Assembly: GCF_003240585.1 (NCBI RefSeq)
Contig: NZ_PCDP01000069.1
Coordinates: 1 to 64,000 of the forward strand
Direction of reading: 5' to 3'
Length of the DNA stretch: 64,000 nucleotides
Origin: Arminella tubonensis
GTDB taxonomy: Bacteria > Pseudomonadota > Alphaproteobacteria > Rhizobiales > Rhizobiaceae
This document shows positions 16,229 through 25,273 of the stretch, piece after piece; the first letter of the stretch is position 1, and every line of letters starts with the position of its first letter. Both the position numbers and the translations under genes were made by a program. The notes beneath the pieces were generated by a model that saw only the letters and a list, made by a program, of their open reading frames with translations, did no database searches and was not told the origin of the DNA.

Positions 16229-17527
16229 GTGGCTATCTGGCTGGACCATGGATCGGAAGAATTCGAGCAACGTTTCGCAACCTTCCTGACGACGAAACGA
16301 GAAGTGTCCGAAGACGTCAATGCCGTTGTCCGCACTCTCATCGACGATGTGAAGGCTCGAGGCGACGCGGCGCTTGCGGACTATTCGCTGCATTTCGACG
16401 GGCTCGATTTTGCCGTGACGCCGATGCGGGTCGGCTCTGAGGAAATCGACGCGGCGATCGAACAGGTTCCCTCGGAAGTTCTCGGTGCGCTTCGGGTCGC
16501 CTCGGTTCGGATCGAATCCCATCACCGCCGGCAGCTGCCGCGCGACGACAGCTACGAAGACGAGCTGGGCGTCATTCTCGGCTCGCGCTGGACGGCGATC
16601 GAGGCGGTCGGGCTCTATGTGCCCGGCGGCACCGCAAGCTATCCAAGCTCCGTGCTGATGAACGCCATTCCGGCAAAGGTTGCCGGTGTCGATCGCATCG
16701 TGATGGTCGTGCCGGCCAATGGCGGCGTGGTGAACCCCGCGGTTCTTGCCGCTGCACGCATGGCCGGCGTCGAGGAAATCTATCGCATCGGCGGTGCGCA
16801 GGCGATCGCAGCGCTGGCCTTCGGGACCGAGACGATTGCACCGGTCGCCAAAATCGTCGGCCCCGGCAATGCCTATGTGGCGGCTGCCAAGCGCCATGTC
16901 TTCGGCACGGTCGGTATCGACATGATCGCCGGACCGTCCGAGGTGCTGATCATCGCCGATGGGGACAATGACCCCGAATGGATCGCCGCCGACCTTCTGG
17001 CACAGGCAGAGCACGACCGGGGTGCGCAGTCGATCCTGATCACGGATAATGCGCTCTTTGCAAAGGCGGTCGAGCTTGCCGTGGAACGCCAGCTGAAGCT
17101 CCTGAGCCGCTCCGAGACGGCGACGGCAAGCTGGCAGGATTTCGGTGCTATCATCACCGTCTCGGCGCTCAGCGACGCCGTACCGCTTGCCAATCGCATT
17201 GCGGCCGAGCATCTGGAGCTGGCGGTGGATGATCCGGATGCACTGCTTCTCGGCATCCGCAATGCCGGTGCGATCTTTATCGGCCGGCACACGCCGGAAG
17301 TCATCGGCGACTATGTGGCAGGGTCGAACCATGTGCTGCCGACGGCGCGCTCGGCGCGTTTCTCGTCCGGACTTTCCGTGCTGGATTACATGAAGCGGAC
17401 GTCGGTCCTCAGGCTTGGCCCCGACCAGCTGCGGGCTCTTGGCCCGGCTGCTATCGCGCTTGCAAATTCCGAAGGCCTCGACGCTCACGCCCGTTCGGTT
17501 GCGATCCGCCTCAATCTCGAGGGGTAG
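16229..17527 (+). CDS. hisD: Histidinol dehydrogenase
   Basis: A 432-residue zinc enzyme that oxidises L-histidinol to histidine in two NAD-dependent steps, the end of the histidine pathway. Seen: substrate/NAD region GLYVPGGTASYPSSVLMNA (near 130), IGGAQAIAALAFGTE, MIAGPSEVLIIADGDNDP, the zinc-ligand area AQAEHDRGAQS (Gln-His pair near 262), and AEHLELAV and GSNHVLPTARSARF near the C-terminus. I chose GTG 16229 (MAIWLDHGSEEFEQ) with AGAGGA upstream; the frame is open further 5' but overlaps the DUF2948 gene out of phase. It is followed three bases later by the UPF0262 gene, so the two are likely coupled. Confidence 0.96.
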   Translation: MAIWLDHGSEEFEQRFATFLTTKREVSEDVNAVVRTLIDDVKARGDAALADYSLHFDGLDFAVTPMRVGSEEIDAAIEQVPSEVLGALRVASVRIESHHRRQLPRDDSYEDELGVILGSRWTAIEAVGLYVPGGTASYPSSVLMNAIPAKVAGVDRIVMVVPANGGVVNPAVLAAARMAGVEEIYRIGGAQAIAALAFGTETIAPVAKIVGPGNAYVAAAKRHVFGTVGIDMIAGPSEVLIIADGDNDPEWIAADLLAQAEHDRGAQSILITDNALFAKAVELAVERQLKLLSRSETATASWQDFGAIITVSALSDAVPLANRIAAEHLELAVDDPDALLLGIRNAGAIFIGRHTPEVIGDYVAGSNHVLPTARSARFSSGLSVLDYMKRTSVLRLGPDQLRALGPAAIALANSEGLDAHARSVAIRLNLEG

Positions 17528-17530
17528 GAA

Positions 17531-18004
17531 ATGGCTGCGGGCGGCTACCGGCTGAGCGACATTGTCCTCGACGATACGATCGGTCGCTCGACGCCTGATG
17601 TCGAGCACGAACGCGCGGTTGCGATCTTCGATCTGATCGAAGAGAACAGCTTCGAGCCGGTCGGGCACGCGGGCGGTCCCTACAAGCTGAACCTGTCGCT
17701 GGTAGACACCAAGCTCGTGCTGACGATCCGCACGGAGGCAGAGGAGGAGGTTGCGACGCATATCCTGTCGCTTACGCCTTTCCGGCGGATCGTGAAGGAC
17801 TACTTCATGATCTGCGAAAGCTATTACGAGGCGATCCGAACGGCCACGCCCAGCCGGATCGAGGCGATAGACATGGGCCGCCGTGGCGTTCACAACGACG
17901 GATCGCACACCCTGCAGGAGCGGTTGAAAGGCAAGATCAACGTCGATTTCGACACGGCGCGTCGTCTCTTTACGCTCGTTTGCGTGCTGTATTGGCGGGG
18001 CTAG
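17531..18004 (+). CDS. UPF0262 family protein
   Basis: A 157-residue conserved alphaproteobacterial protein of unknown function, recognised by YRLSDIVLDD near the N-terminus, HAGGPYKLNLSLVD, LTPFRRIVKDYFMICESYYEAIR and the ending DTARRLFTLVCVLYWRG. It is soluble, with no signal peptide. The start is three bases after hisD and the end seven bases before the phosphatase-like gene, so all three form one transcription unit. The family almost always travels with hisD in rhizobia, but no biochemical link is established. Confidence 0.9.
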   Translation: MAAGGYRLSDIVLDDTIGRSTPDVEHERAVAIFDLIEENSFEPVGHAGGPYKLNLSLVDTKLVLTIRTEAEEEVATHILSLTPFRRIVKDYFMICESYYEAIRTATPSRIEAIDMGRRGVHNDGSHTLQERLKGKINVDFDTARRLFTLVCVLYWRG

Positions 18005-18010
18005 GCTGAT

Positions 18011-18490
18011 ATGGAACCCTTCGCGCCCCTTGAGCAAAGCAGCAAGACACCCACCGCCATCTTGTTCATGTGCGGCATGAACGTCATCCGCTCGCCGATG
18101 GCCGAGGCGATCGCCCGTAGCATTCTGTCGCCTAGCACCTATATCATATCGGCAGGCGTGCGTGCCGGCGAACGCGATCCGTTCGTCGACATCGTGCTCG
18201 AGGAGATCGGCCTCTCGCTCAAGCGCAAGCAACCGCAGACGCTGGAAGAGCTGGAGGATGATTTCTTCGACCTCATCATCACTCTTTCTCCCGAAGCCCA
18301 CCATGCAGCACTCGAGCTGACCCGAACGCACGCGGTCGAAGTCATCTATTGGCCGACCTTCGATCCGACTGTTGTCACCGGCACGCGCGAGCAGATATTG
18401 GAGGCCTATCGCGAGGTTCGCGATCGTCTTTCCGACCTCATCGAAACCCGATTGGCCAGGCGAAATGGAATTGCCGCCCAATCGGCGTGA
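18011..18490 (+). CDS. Low molecular weight phosphotyrosine phosphatase family protein
   Basis: A 159-residue protein with the LMW-PTP/arsenate reductase fold. The P-loop LFMCGMNVIRSPMAEA supplies the C-x5-R-S nucleophile site (Cys near 18, Arg near 24), and YWPTFDPTVV carries the late Asp-Pro acid of the phosphatases, which supports phosphatase rather than arsenate reductase chemistry. Third gene of the hisD cluster, with a seven-base gap from the UPF0262 gene. Substrate unknown. Confidence 0.85.
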   Translation: MEPFAPLEQSSKTPTAILFMCGMNVIRSPMAEAIARSILSPSTYIISAGVRAGERDPFVDIVLEEIGLSLKRKQPQTLEELEDDFFDLIITLSPEAHHAALELTRTHAVEVIYWPTFDPTVVTGTREQILEAYREVRDRLSDLIETRLARRNGIAAQSA

Positions 18491-18610
18491 AACAAATGCA
18501 GAAAGCCCGATCAACGAGGTTCACAAAACCGCGTCGATTGTGTAGTTTCCGCGCAAATTTTCCGGCGGCCCCAGCCCCGGCTTTCAAACCGACAGGAAGA
18601 AAAGTCTTAA

Positions 18611-18829
18611 ATGCCGAAAGAAGAAGTCCTAGAATTTCCCGGTGTCGTCACCGAATTGCTGCCGAATGCGACTTTTCGCGTCAAGCTCGAAAACGAGCAC
18701 GAGATCATCGCCCATACGGCGGGCCGCATGCGCAAGAACCGCATCCGTGTTCTCGCCGGCGACAAGGTGCTCGTCGAAATGACGCCATACGACCTGACCA
18801 AGGGCCGCATCACCTACCGTTTCAAATAA
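18611..18829 (+). CDS. infA: Translation initiation factor IF-1
   Basis: A 72-residue S1/OB-fold factor that occupies the ribosomal A site during initiation. Hallmarks: FPGVVTELLPNATFRVKLEN, IIAHTAGRMRKNRIRVLAGD and MTPYDLTKGRITYRF. Exactly the family length. It is preceded by about 120 bp that should hold a promoter, and the gene is followed closely by maf. Confidence 0.98.
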   Translation: MPKEEVLEFPGVVTELLPNATFRVKLENEHEIIAHTAGRMRKNRIRVLAGDKVLVEMTPYDLTKGRITYRFK

Positions 18830-18853
18830 TCAGGCTCTCCGTCTCCAACTGAG

Positions 18854-19489
18854 ATGCCTCGAGGTTCCATGGCGCTGAAACACAAGCTGATACTGGCCTC
18901 CGGCTCGCCGCGTCGCGTCGATCTCCTGCATCAGGCGGGTATCGAACCTGCACGCCTGATGCCGATGGATATCGACGAGAGCCCGAACAAGTCGGAGCAT
19001 CCACGCTCGCTCGCGCGGCGGCTTTCGGCTGAAAAGGGCGAGGCAGCGTTCGCCGCGCTCAAGGGCGACCCCACCTGGCAGGGAAGCTATGTTCTTGCGG
19101 CCGATACCGTCGTTGCCGTCGGCCGGCGCATCTTGCCGAAGGCCGAGTTCATCGACGAAGCGTCGTCGGCACTGCATCTGCTCTCGGGCCGCAGCCACTG
19201 GGTTTATACGGGCATCTGCCTGATTACGCCCGGCCGCCAGCTGCGACAGAAGGTCGTTGAAACAAAAGTCCGCTTCAAACGTCTTTCGAGCGCGGATATA
19301 GAAGGATATCTCGCCTCCGGCCAATGGCGGGGGAAGGCGGGCGCCTATGCGATACAAGGCCTTGCCGGTGGCTTCGTCCAGAAGCTCGTCGGCTCCTATA
19401 CAAATGTCGTCGGATTGCCCTTGTATGAGACCATGCTTCTCCTGACAGGGGAGGGCTTCGACGTCCATGCCCACTGGCAGGAAGGATGA
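18854..19489 (+). CDS. maf: Maf-like nucleoside triphosphate pyrophosphatase
   Basis: A 211-residue house-cleaning pyrophosphatase that hydrolyses non-canonical or methylated nucleotides (dTTP/UTP-type or m7GTP-type). Seen: LILASGSPRRVDLL (N-terminal nucleotide loop), LAADTVVAVGRRILPKA with the catalytic Asp, GRSHWVYTGI, and KAGAYAIQGLAGGF. Start may be ATG 18854 or the in-frame ATG 18869 (MALKHKLIL), which matches homologues better; both have weak ribosome sites. Its last four bases overlap yacG (ATGA). Confidence 0.93.
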   Translation: MPRGSMALKHKLILASGSPRRVDLLHQAGIEPARLMPMDIDESPNKSEHPRSLARRLSAEKGEAAFAALKGDPTWQGSYVLAADTVVAVGRRILPKAEFIDEASSALHLLSGRSHWVYTGICLITPGRQLRQKVVETKVRFKRLSSADIEGYLASGQWRGKAGAYAIQGLAGGFVQKLVGSYTNVVGLPLYETMLLLTGEGFDVHAHWQEG

Positions 19490-19707
19490 TCGTCATGACA
19501 AATGATGGGATAAAACTGGGTGCGAAAGTCGAGCCGCTGCGCAAGACGCGCGCCTGCGCCGAATGCGGCCGGCCTTCGATGCGCGAGCACTATCCGTTCT
19601 GTTCGGACCGCTGCCGCGAGGCGGATCTTTCCCGCTGGCTGAACGGATCCTACGCCATTCCGGTTACCGAAGAAGACGAGAAGATCGACTACAACGACGA
19701 GGAATAA
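19486..19707 (+). CDS. yacG: DNA gyrase inhibitor YacG, zinc protein
   Basis: A 73-residue protein with the Cys4 zinc finger of YacG: CAECGRP followed by FCSDRCREADLSRWLNG (C-x2-C-x15-C-x3-C). YacG of E. coli binds GyrB and inhibits gyrase. The C-terminus is acidic (EEDEKIDYNDEE). It overlaps the maf stop by four bases, implying translational coupling; an internal ATG at 19495 is an alternative start. Confidence 0.93.
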   Translation: MIVMTNDGIKLGAKVEPLRKTRACAECGRPSMREHYPFCSDRCREADLSRWLNGSYAIPVTEEDEKIDYNDEE

Positions 19708-19902
19708 GGTCGTCAAAGGGTCGCTTGCGGATAGCGAACCTCTTCAATTCATTGTGCAATTGTCGTCAGTCCATTTCCTGTCAAAAAACTATCATTTGAC
19801 GCTGGACATGCTCCGACAAGATGCTATAACCCGCCTCGCTTCCGGGGGAAACCAACATCCCCAGACCTTTTCGAAGGTCTTCCTTACGGGCGAAGCAGAG
19901 AT

Positions 19903-19978
19903 GCCCGGATAGCTCAGTTGGTAGAGCAGCGGATTGAAAATCCGCGTGTCGGTGGTTCAAATCCGCCTCCGGGCACCA
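19903..19978 (+). tRNA. tRNA-Phe (anticodon GAA)
   Basis: A 76-base cloverleaf: acceptor GCCCGGA/TCCGGGC, D arm GCTCAGTTGGTAGAGC, anticodon arm CGGATTGAAAATCCG with GAA, T arm GGTTCAAATCC region, encoded CCA at the end. Sited about 195 bp after yacG, the usual rhizobial order. No duplicate 3' end was seen nearby, so no element is integrated here. Confidence 0.97.
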
Positions 19979-20472
19979 TTATTTCAGCAGATATCCGATT
20001 TGATCGATTCATAAGCAACTGTGTTCAAATGGGCACAGGTTTTTCGGTGTTCCACGGCCCCTAAAAGCCGTTATCCACAGCGCCGCGCCTGCAATACCTT
20101 TCCCGTTTGTGGCCTTGATCAATTGTTCATTGGCCAGCCGAGGATTGCTGCTGTGCGAAATGTGTGACGAGCGAACTGTCAGGCAATCAACTATTTAGCA
20201 CTCGAACCGGGGTGCTGCTGGTATCCCAAAACCACTCCAGCAGGCACACTCATAAATTTACCGAGTTGAATAGTTGGCAATTAGAGGTAGGCACATCATT
20301 AAATTCAATGGCCTCCATGTTCAAGGATATTGCTGCAATGCCGAATCAAGCGTACGAATTAAGGGCAGGTTCGGTATTGATTCCAGGTGAAGTTTACCGC
20401 ACCATTGCAGGCAGCAGATAGTTATCTGGCTGAATATAGGCGTATTTGCAATAGCAACCTCATAGAGGCGCC
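19979..20472 (+). other. AT-rich leader region of the prkA operon
   Basis: 494 bp without a convincing gene. It is clearly AT-richer than its surroundings. It has one TTATCCACA (20071-20079), identical to a DnaA box, and an 85-codon frame at 20164-20421 whose composition is unlike the neighbours. The operon promoter is expected here; stress sigma control is known for prkA operons elsewhere but no clear box is claimed. Confidence 0.5.
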
Positions 20473-22419
20473 ATGTACAACAACGATGTGCTCTTTAACA
20501 CCTTCGCCCGTTCTTTCGAAGCACGGCGCGAAGTCGAGATGTCATTCTCTGAATACCTCGAAGCATGCCGGGATAACCCCCTCATGTATGCCAACGCCGC
20601 GGAGCGTTTGCTGGCTGCAATGGGTGAACCGCAATTCGTGGATACGGCCAAGGACTCCCGACTTGGACGTATCTTTCTAAACAGGACCATCCGAACTTAT
20701 CCGGCCTTTGCCGGCTTCTACGGAATGGAAGAGACGATCGAGCGGATCGTGGCCTTCTTCCGCCATGCGGCCCAGGGGCTGGAGGAGCGTAAGCAGATCC
20801 TCTATCTGCTCGGGCCGGTCGGCGGTGGTAAGTCATCGCTTGCCGAGCGTCTCAAGGCGCTGATGGAAGTCCATCCGATCTACGTGCTCAAAGCTGGCGA
20901 CGAGCTCAGTCCGGTTTTCGAAAGTCCCCTCAGCCTGTTCGATCCTGTCGCGATGGGCAGTCTTATCGAGGAACGCTACGGCATTCCGCGGCGTCGGCTG
21001 ACCGGGCTGATGAGCCCCTGGTGCCTGAAACGGCTCGAGGAGTTCGAGGGTGATATCTCGCGCTTCAAAGTGGTCAAGATGCAGCCTTCGCGGCTGCGGC
21101 AGATCGGCATCGCCAAGACCGAACCCGGCGACGAGAACAATCAGGATATCTCCTCGCTGGTCGGCAAGGTCGATATCCGCAAGCTCGAAAGCCTGGCGCA
21201 GAACGATGCCGATGCCTACAGCTACTCCGGCGGCCTCAATCGCGCCAACCAGGGCGTGCTCGAATTCGTCGAAATGTTCAAAGCGCCGATCAAGATGCTG
21301 CATCCGTTGCTGACCGCGACGCAGGAAGGCAACTATATCGGCACCGAGAATATCGGAGCCATCCCGTTCTCGGGCGTCATCCTGGCGCATTCCAACGAGG
21401 CGGAGTGGCAGACCTTCAAGGCCAACAAGAACAACGAAGCCTTCATCGACCGCATCTGCGTGGTCAAGGTGCCTTATTGCCTGAGGGTTACGGAAGAGCA
21501 GAAGATCTACGAGAAGCTCATCGAGGAATCCGAGCTGAGCGAGGCGCCCTGCGCTCCGTCGACGCTCGAGACCCTCGCGCGCTTCACCGTTCTTTCGAGG
21601 CTGACGCGTCATGAGAATTCCACGGCGTTTTCAAAGCTCAGGGTCTACGACGGCGAAAGCCTGAAGGAAACGGATCCGAGGGCCAGAAGCGTTCAGGAAT
21701 ATCGCGATGCCGCAGGTGTCGATGAGGGAATGGACGGGGTCTCGACGCGGTTCGCGTTCAAGGTCCTGGCGGCGACCTTCAATCACGATACGACCGAAGT
21801 CGCGGCCGATCCCGTACACCTGATGTACGTGATCGAACAATCCGTTCGCCGGGAACAGCTCCCGGCAGAAACCGAAAAACTCTACATAGAATTCATCAAG
21901 GGCGAACTCGGTCCGCGCTATGCTGAATTCATCGGCCATGAAATCCAGAAGGCCTATCTCGAATCCTACGGGGATTATGGCCAGAACCTGTTCGATCGCT
22001 ACGTCGACTATGCCGACGCCTGGATCGAGGACGTCGATTTCAAGGACCCCGATACCGGCCAGATGCTCGATCGCGATCTGCTCAATCAGGAGCTGACCAA
22101 GATCGAGAAGCCGGCAGGTATCGCCAACCCGAAGGACTTCCGCAACGAGGTCGTCAAGTTCTGCCTGCGGTCGCGGGCGAGCAATTCGGGCAAGAATCCA
22201 TCCTGGACAAGCTATGAAAAGATCCGCGAGGTTATCGAAAAGCGGATGTTCTCGCAGGTCGAGGATTTGTTGCCGGTCATCTCCTTCGGCTCCAAGAAGG
22301 ATGGCGATACGGAAAAGAAACACGGGCAATTCGTCGAGCGGATGACGGCGCGCGGTTACACCGAGCGTCAGGTTCGGCGTCTGGTAGAATGGTACATGCG
22401 TGTGAAGCAGGCAGGGTAA
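20473..22419 (+). CDS. prkA: PrkA-type serine protein kinase/AAA ATPase
   Basis: A 648-residue protein of the PrkA/YeaG family. The N-terminal AAA-like domain starts near residue 80 with the P-loop LYLLGPVGGGKSSLAERL (about 112-130); a C-terminal PrkA domain follows (GELGPRYAEFIGHEIQKAY, FRNEVVKFCLRSRASN). YeaG in E. coli is linked to nitrogen starvation and stress survival; whether the kinase or an ATP-dependent protease activity matters is debated. First gene of a three-gene operon with DUF444 and SpoVR genes, 19 bp and -1 bp apart. Start ATG 20473 has AGAGGCG upstream. Confidence 0.95.
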   Translation: MYNNDVLFNTFARSFEARREVEMSFSEYLEACRDNPLMYANAAERLLAAMGEPQFVDTAKDSRLGRIFLNRTIRTYPAFAGFYGMEETIERIVAFFRHAAQGLEERKQILYLLGPVGGGKSSLAERLKALMEVHPIYVLKAGDELSPVFESPLSLFDPVAMGSLIEERYGIPRRRLTGLMSPWCLKRLEEFEGDISRFKVVKMQPSRLRQIGIAKTEPGDENNQDISSLVGKVDIRKLESLAQNDADAYSYSGGLNRANQGVLEFVEMFKAPIKMLHPLLTATQEGNYIGTENIGAIPFSGVILAHSNEAEWQTFKANKNNEAFIDRICVVKVPYCLRVTEEQKIYEKLIEESELSEAPCAPSTLETLARFTVLSRLTRHENSTAFSKLRVYDGESLKETDPRARSVQEYRDAAGVDEGMDGVSTRFAFKVLAATFNHDTTEVAADPVHLMYVIEQSVRREQLPAETEKLYIEFIKGELGPRYAEFIGHEIQKAYLESYGDYGQNLFDRYVDYADAWIEDVDFKDPDTGQMLDRDLLNQELTKIEKPAGIANPKDFRNEVVKFCLRSRASNSGKNPSWTSYEKIREVIEKRMFSQVEDLLPVISFGSKKDGDTEKKHGQFVERMTARGYTERQVRRLVEWYMRVKQAG

Positions 22420-22438
22420 GCCTAGCAAGGAAGAAGGA

Positions 22439-23710
22439 ATGCATATTGTCGACCGGCGCCTGAATCCAGGCGGCAAGAGTCTCGAAAATCGCCAGCGTTT
22501 CTTGCGACGAGCGAAAGCGTTGGTGCAAAAAGCGGTCTATGAGTCTACGCAAAACCGCGACATTCAAGACGTTCTTAAGGGCGGCGAAATCAGTATACCC
22601 CTTGGCGGAACGGAAGAGCCGCACTTCCGCCGAGGGCCTGCTGGCAAACACGAGCATGTGCTGCCAGGCAACAAGACCTTTATCGAAGGGGATATTCTGC
22701 CGCGGCAGGGCGGGGGTGGTGGCAGACCCCGCGAGGGCGGCGACGGAAGCGGCGAAGATGCCTTCCGCTTCGTACTCACCCGCGACGAATTCCTTGACAT
22801 GTTCCTCGACGATCTCGAGCTTCCGGACCTCGCCAAGAAGCGGCTTGCAACCTCCGAGCAGCCGAACCCGGTGCGGGCGGGATATTCGGTCAACGGCTCG
22901 CCCGCCAATCTCGCCATCAACCGGACAATGCGTCGCGCCATGATGCGCCGCGTGGCGTTGCATCGCCCGAAACCCGAGGCGATCGCCAAGCTCAGCGCCG
23001 AGCTTGCCGAGAGCACCGACGACGAGCAGCGTCTGGCACTTGAGGCCGAGGTCAGGGCGCTGGAATCGAAGGTGCGGCGTATTCCCTATATCGATCCGAT
23101 CGACATTCGCTACCGGCGATTCGAAAATGAGCCGAAGCCGGTTGCCCAGGCCGTGATGTTCTGCCTGATGGACGTTTCCGGGTCGATGTCGGAGCATATG
23201 AAGGATCTCGCCAAGCGGTTCTACATGCTGCTCTACATATTCCTCACACGGCAGTACAAGCGGGTGGAAATCGTCTTCATCCGGCATACGGACACGGCCG
23301 AGGAGGTGGACGAGGAGACGTTCTTCCGGAGTCCCGCGACGGGCGGTACGCAGGTTTCCAGTGCGCTCGAGGCGATGCGGCGGATCGTTGCCGCGCGCTA
23401 CACGCCGTCAGATTGGAATATCTATGCCGCCCAGGCTTCGGACGGCGACAACGCCTATTCGGACAATGCTGCCGCCGCCACGCTGCTGACGGAGGCCATT
23501 CTCCCGGTCAGCCAATATTTCGCCTATCTGGAAGTCGGCGAGGGGCGAAGCTCGGCAATCTCGTCCGGGACGGCACTTTGGTCGCTTTATGAGCGCATCC
23601 AGAGCGGGTGGCCGGTGCTTTCGATGCGCAAGGTCAGCGATCGCAGCCAGATCTATCCTGTGTTTCACGATCTCTTTCAGCGCCGCTCAGCGGATGGAAA
23701 GGTTGGCTAA
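22439..23710 (+). CDS. yeaH: YeaH/YhbH family protein (DUF444, VWA-like)
   Basis: A 423-residue protein. It has a basic N-terminus (VDRRLNPGGKSLENRQRFL), a Gly/Arg-rich linker (RQGGGGGRPREGG, near 90), and a C-terminal von Willebrand A-like domain with the metal site DVSGSMSEHM (near 242) and a later ATGGTQVSSALEAM. VWA proteins usually act as adaptors for an AAA protein, here the PrkA homologue just upstream. The ribosome site AAGAAGGA precedes ATG 22439. The stop codon shares one base with the start of spoVR. Confidence 0.94.
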   Translation: MHIVDRRLNPGGKSLENRQRFLRRAKALVQKAVYESTQNRDIQDVLKGGEISIPLGGTEEPHFRRGPAGKHEHVLPGNKTFIEGDILPRQGGGGGRPREGGDGSGEDAFRFVLTRDEFLDMFLDDLELPDLAKKRLATSEQPNPVRAGYSVNGSPANLAINRTMRRAMMRRVALHRPKPEAIAKLSAELAESTDDEQRLALEAEVRALESKVRRIPYIDPIDIRYRRFENEPKPVAQAVMFCLMDVSGSMSEHMKDLAKRFYMLLYIFLTRQYKRVEIVFIRHTDTAEEVDEETFFRSPATGGTQVSSALEAMRRIVAARYTPSDWNIYAAQASDGDNAYSDNAAAATLLTEAILPVSQYFAYLEVGEGRSSAISSGTALWSLYERIQSGWPVLSMRKVSDRSQIYPVFHDLFQRRSADGKVG

Positions 23711-25251
23711 TGGCAAAGGCGATGAAGCGGCTCTATGAAGGCGCCGACTGGGATTTCTCGACGCTGCAGCGTATTCACGATGCCTGCCAGGGGATCGCGC
23801 TGGAAATGGGGCTCGACGTCTATCCCAACCAGATCGAGATCATCACCGCCGAACAGATGCTCGATGTCTATTCGTCCATCGGCATGCCGCTGTTCTACAA
23901 GCACTGGTCGTTCGGCAAGCACTTCGCCCATCATGAAGCCTTCTATCGAAAGGGCCTTCGGGGCCTCGCCTACGAGATCGTCATCAACAGCTCGCCATGC
24001 ATTTCCTACCTCATGGAGGAAAACACGGCGACGATGCAGGCGCTGGTCATTGCTCATGCTGCCTTCGGGCACAATCATTTCTTCAAGAACAACTACCTCT
24101 TCAAGCTCTGGACCGATGCGGAGGGGATTCTCGAATATCTGAATTTCGCCAAGGGTTATATTGCCCGCTGCGAGGAACGCTACGGCCATACCGCGGTCGA
24201 GCGTACGCTTGATGCGGCCCATGCACTGATGTCGCATGGGGTCCATCGCTATGCCGGCAAGAAGCAGCTCGATCTGCGCCAGGAGGAACTGCGCGAGCAG
24301 GAACGCCGGGAAAACGAAGCGCGTATCTTCAACGATCTCTGGCGAACCGTTCCCACCAAGGCTGGGAAGAGCACGCCCGACATGAACCTCGAACGGCGAC
24401 AGGCCATCACCGGCCTGCCACAGGAAAACATCCTCTACTTCCTGGAAAAGACGGCGCCGCGGCTGAAGCCATGGCAGCGGGAGATCCTCCGGATCGTCCG
24501 CCATGTGGCGCAATATTTCTACCCTCAGGGTCAGACGAAGGTGATGAACGAGGGCACCGCGACCTTTGTGCACTACCAGATCATGACGAAGCTCCACGAG
24601 CGCGGCGGCATCGGCGACGGTGATTTCCTCGAATTCCTGAAGTCCCATACGAATGTGGTGTTTCAGCCGAGCTTCGACGACCAGCGCTATTCCGGCCTCA
24701 ACCCTTATGCGGTGGGCTTTGCGATGATGCAGGACATCGAGAGGATCGTTACCAAGCCGGAAGAAGAGGACCGCCTGTGGTTTCCTGAGATTGCCGGCAC
24801 GGGCGATGCTATGGCTGTGCTCCGCGATCTCTGGGCAAATTATCGCGACGAGAGCTTTATCGCCCAGTTCCTCAGCCCGAACCTGATGCGGCAGATGCGT
24901 CTCTTCCACCTGACGGACGATCCGGAAGAGGAAGAGGGGATGCGGGTCGCGGCCATCCACGACGAGCGCGGTTACAAGCGCGTTCGCCGCGAATTGTCTC
25001 GCCAATACGATATCGGCTGGATCGACCCGCATATCGAGGTGGTCGACGTCGATCTCGCCGGTGACCGCCGTTTGATCGTCAGGCATACCGTCATCAACGG
25101 CAGCCTGCTCGACGAGCATGATGCAAAACGGGTGCTGCAGCATCTGGCCGATCTCTGGAGCTACGATGTCGTGATGCAGGAGTGCGATCGATCTGGCATC
25201 ATGCTGAAGGAGCATCTGGTCAGCCCGCGGAAATCGGCGATCGCGGCCTGA
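23710..25251 (+). CDS. spoVR: SpoVR family protein
   Basis: A 513-residue protein of the SpoVR/YcgB family, which is required for spore cortex in Bacillus but is widespread in non-sporulating proteobacteria as the third gene of this stress cassette. Seen: ADWDFSTLQRIHDACQ, MPLFYKHWSFGKHF, EIVINSSPCISYLMEEN, HAAFGHNHFFKNNYLF and MNEGTATFVHYQIM. The His/Glu clusters suggest a metal site. ATG 23710 lies in the overlap TAATG with the DUF444 stop; the frame is open upstream but inside that gene. Function in rhizobia unknown, presumed with PrkA and YeaH. Confidence 0.95.
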   Translation: MAKAMKRLYEGADWDFSTLQRIHDACQGIALEMGLDVYPNQIEIITAEQMLDVYSSIGMPLFYKHWSFGKHFAHHEAFYRKGLRGLAYEIVINSSPCISYLMEENTATMQALVIAHAAFGHNHFFKNNYLFKLWTDAEGILEYLNFAKGYIARCEERYGHTAVERTLDAAHALMSHGVHRYAGKKQLDLRQEELREQERRENEARIFNDLWRTVPTKAGKSTPDMNLERRQAITGLPQENILYFLEKTAPRLKPWQREILRIVRHVAQYFYPQGQTKVMNEGTATFVHYQIMTKLHERGGIGDGDFLEFLKSHTNVVFQPSFDDQRYSGLNPYAVGFAMMQDIERIVTKPEEEDRLWFPEIAGTGDAMAVLRDLWANYRDESFIAQFLSPNLMRQMRLFHLTDDPEEEEGMRVAAIHDERGYKRVRRELSRQYDIGWIDPHIEVVDVDLAGDRRLIVRHTVINGSLLDEHDAKRVLQHLADLWSYDVVMQECDRSGIMLKEHLVSPRKSAIAA

Positions 25252-25273
25252 TCTCTTGATGAACCATTCCTCT

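Noticed and set aside
16211..18514. A 767-codon minus-strand open frame
   Set aside because: It is the antisense shadow of hisD, the UPF0262 gene and the phosphatase gene, all of which are certain.
20071..20079. Perfect DnaA-box-like TTATCCACA near tRNA-Phe
   Set aside because: Only one copy is visible, without a cluster, an AT-rich unwinding element or replication genes nearby, so no origin is claimed.
20164..20421. An 85-codon frame before prkA
   Set aside because: Composition is AT-rich and unlike coding regions here, it has no ribosome site and no recognisable features.
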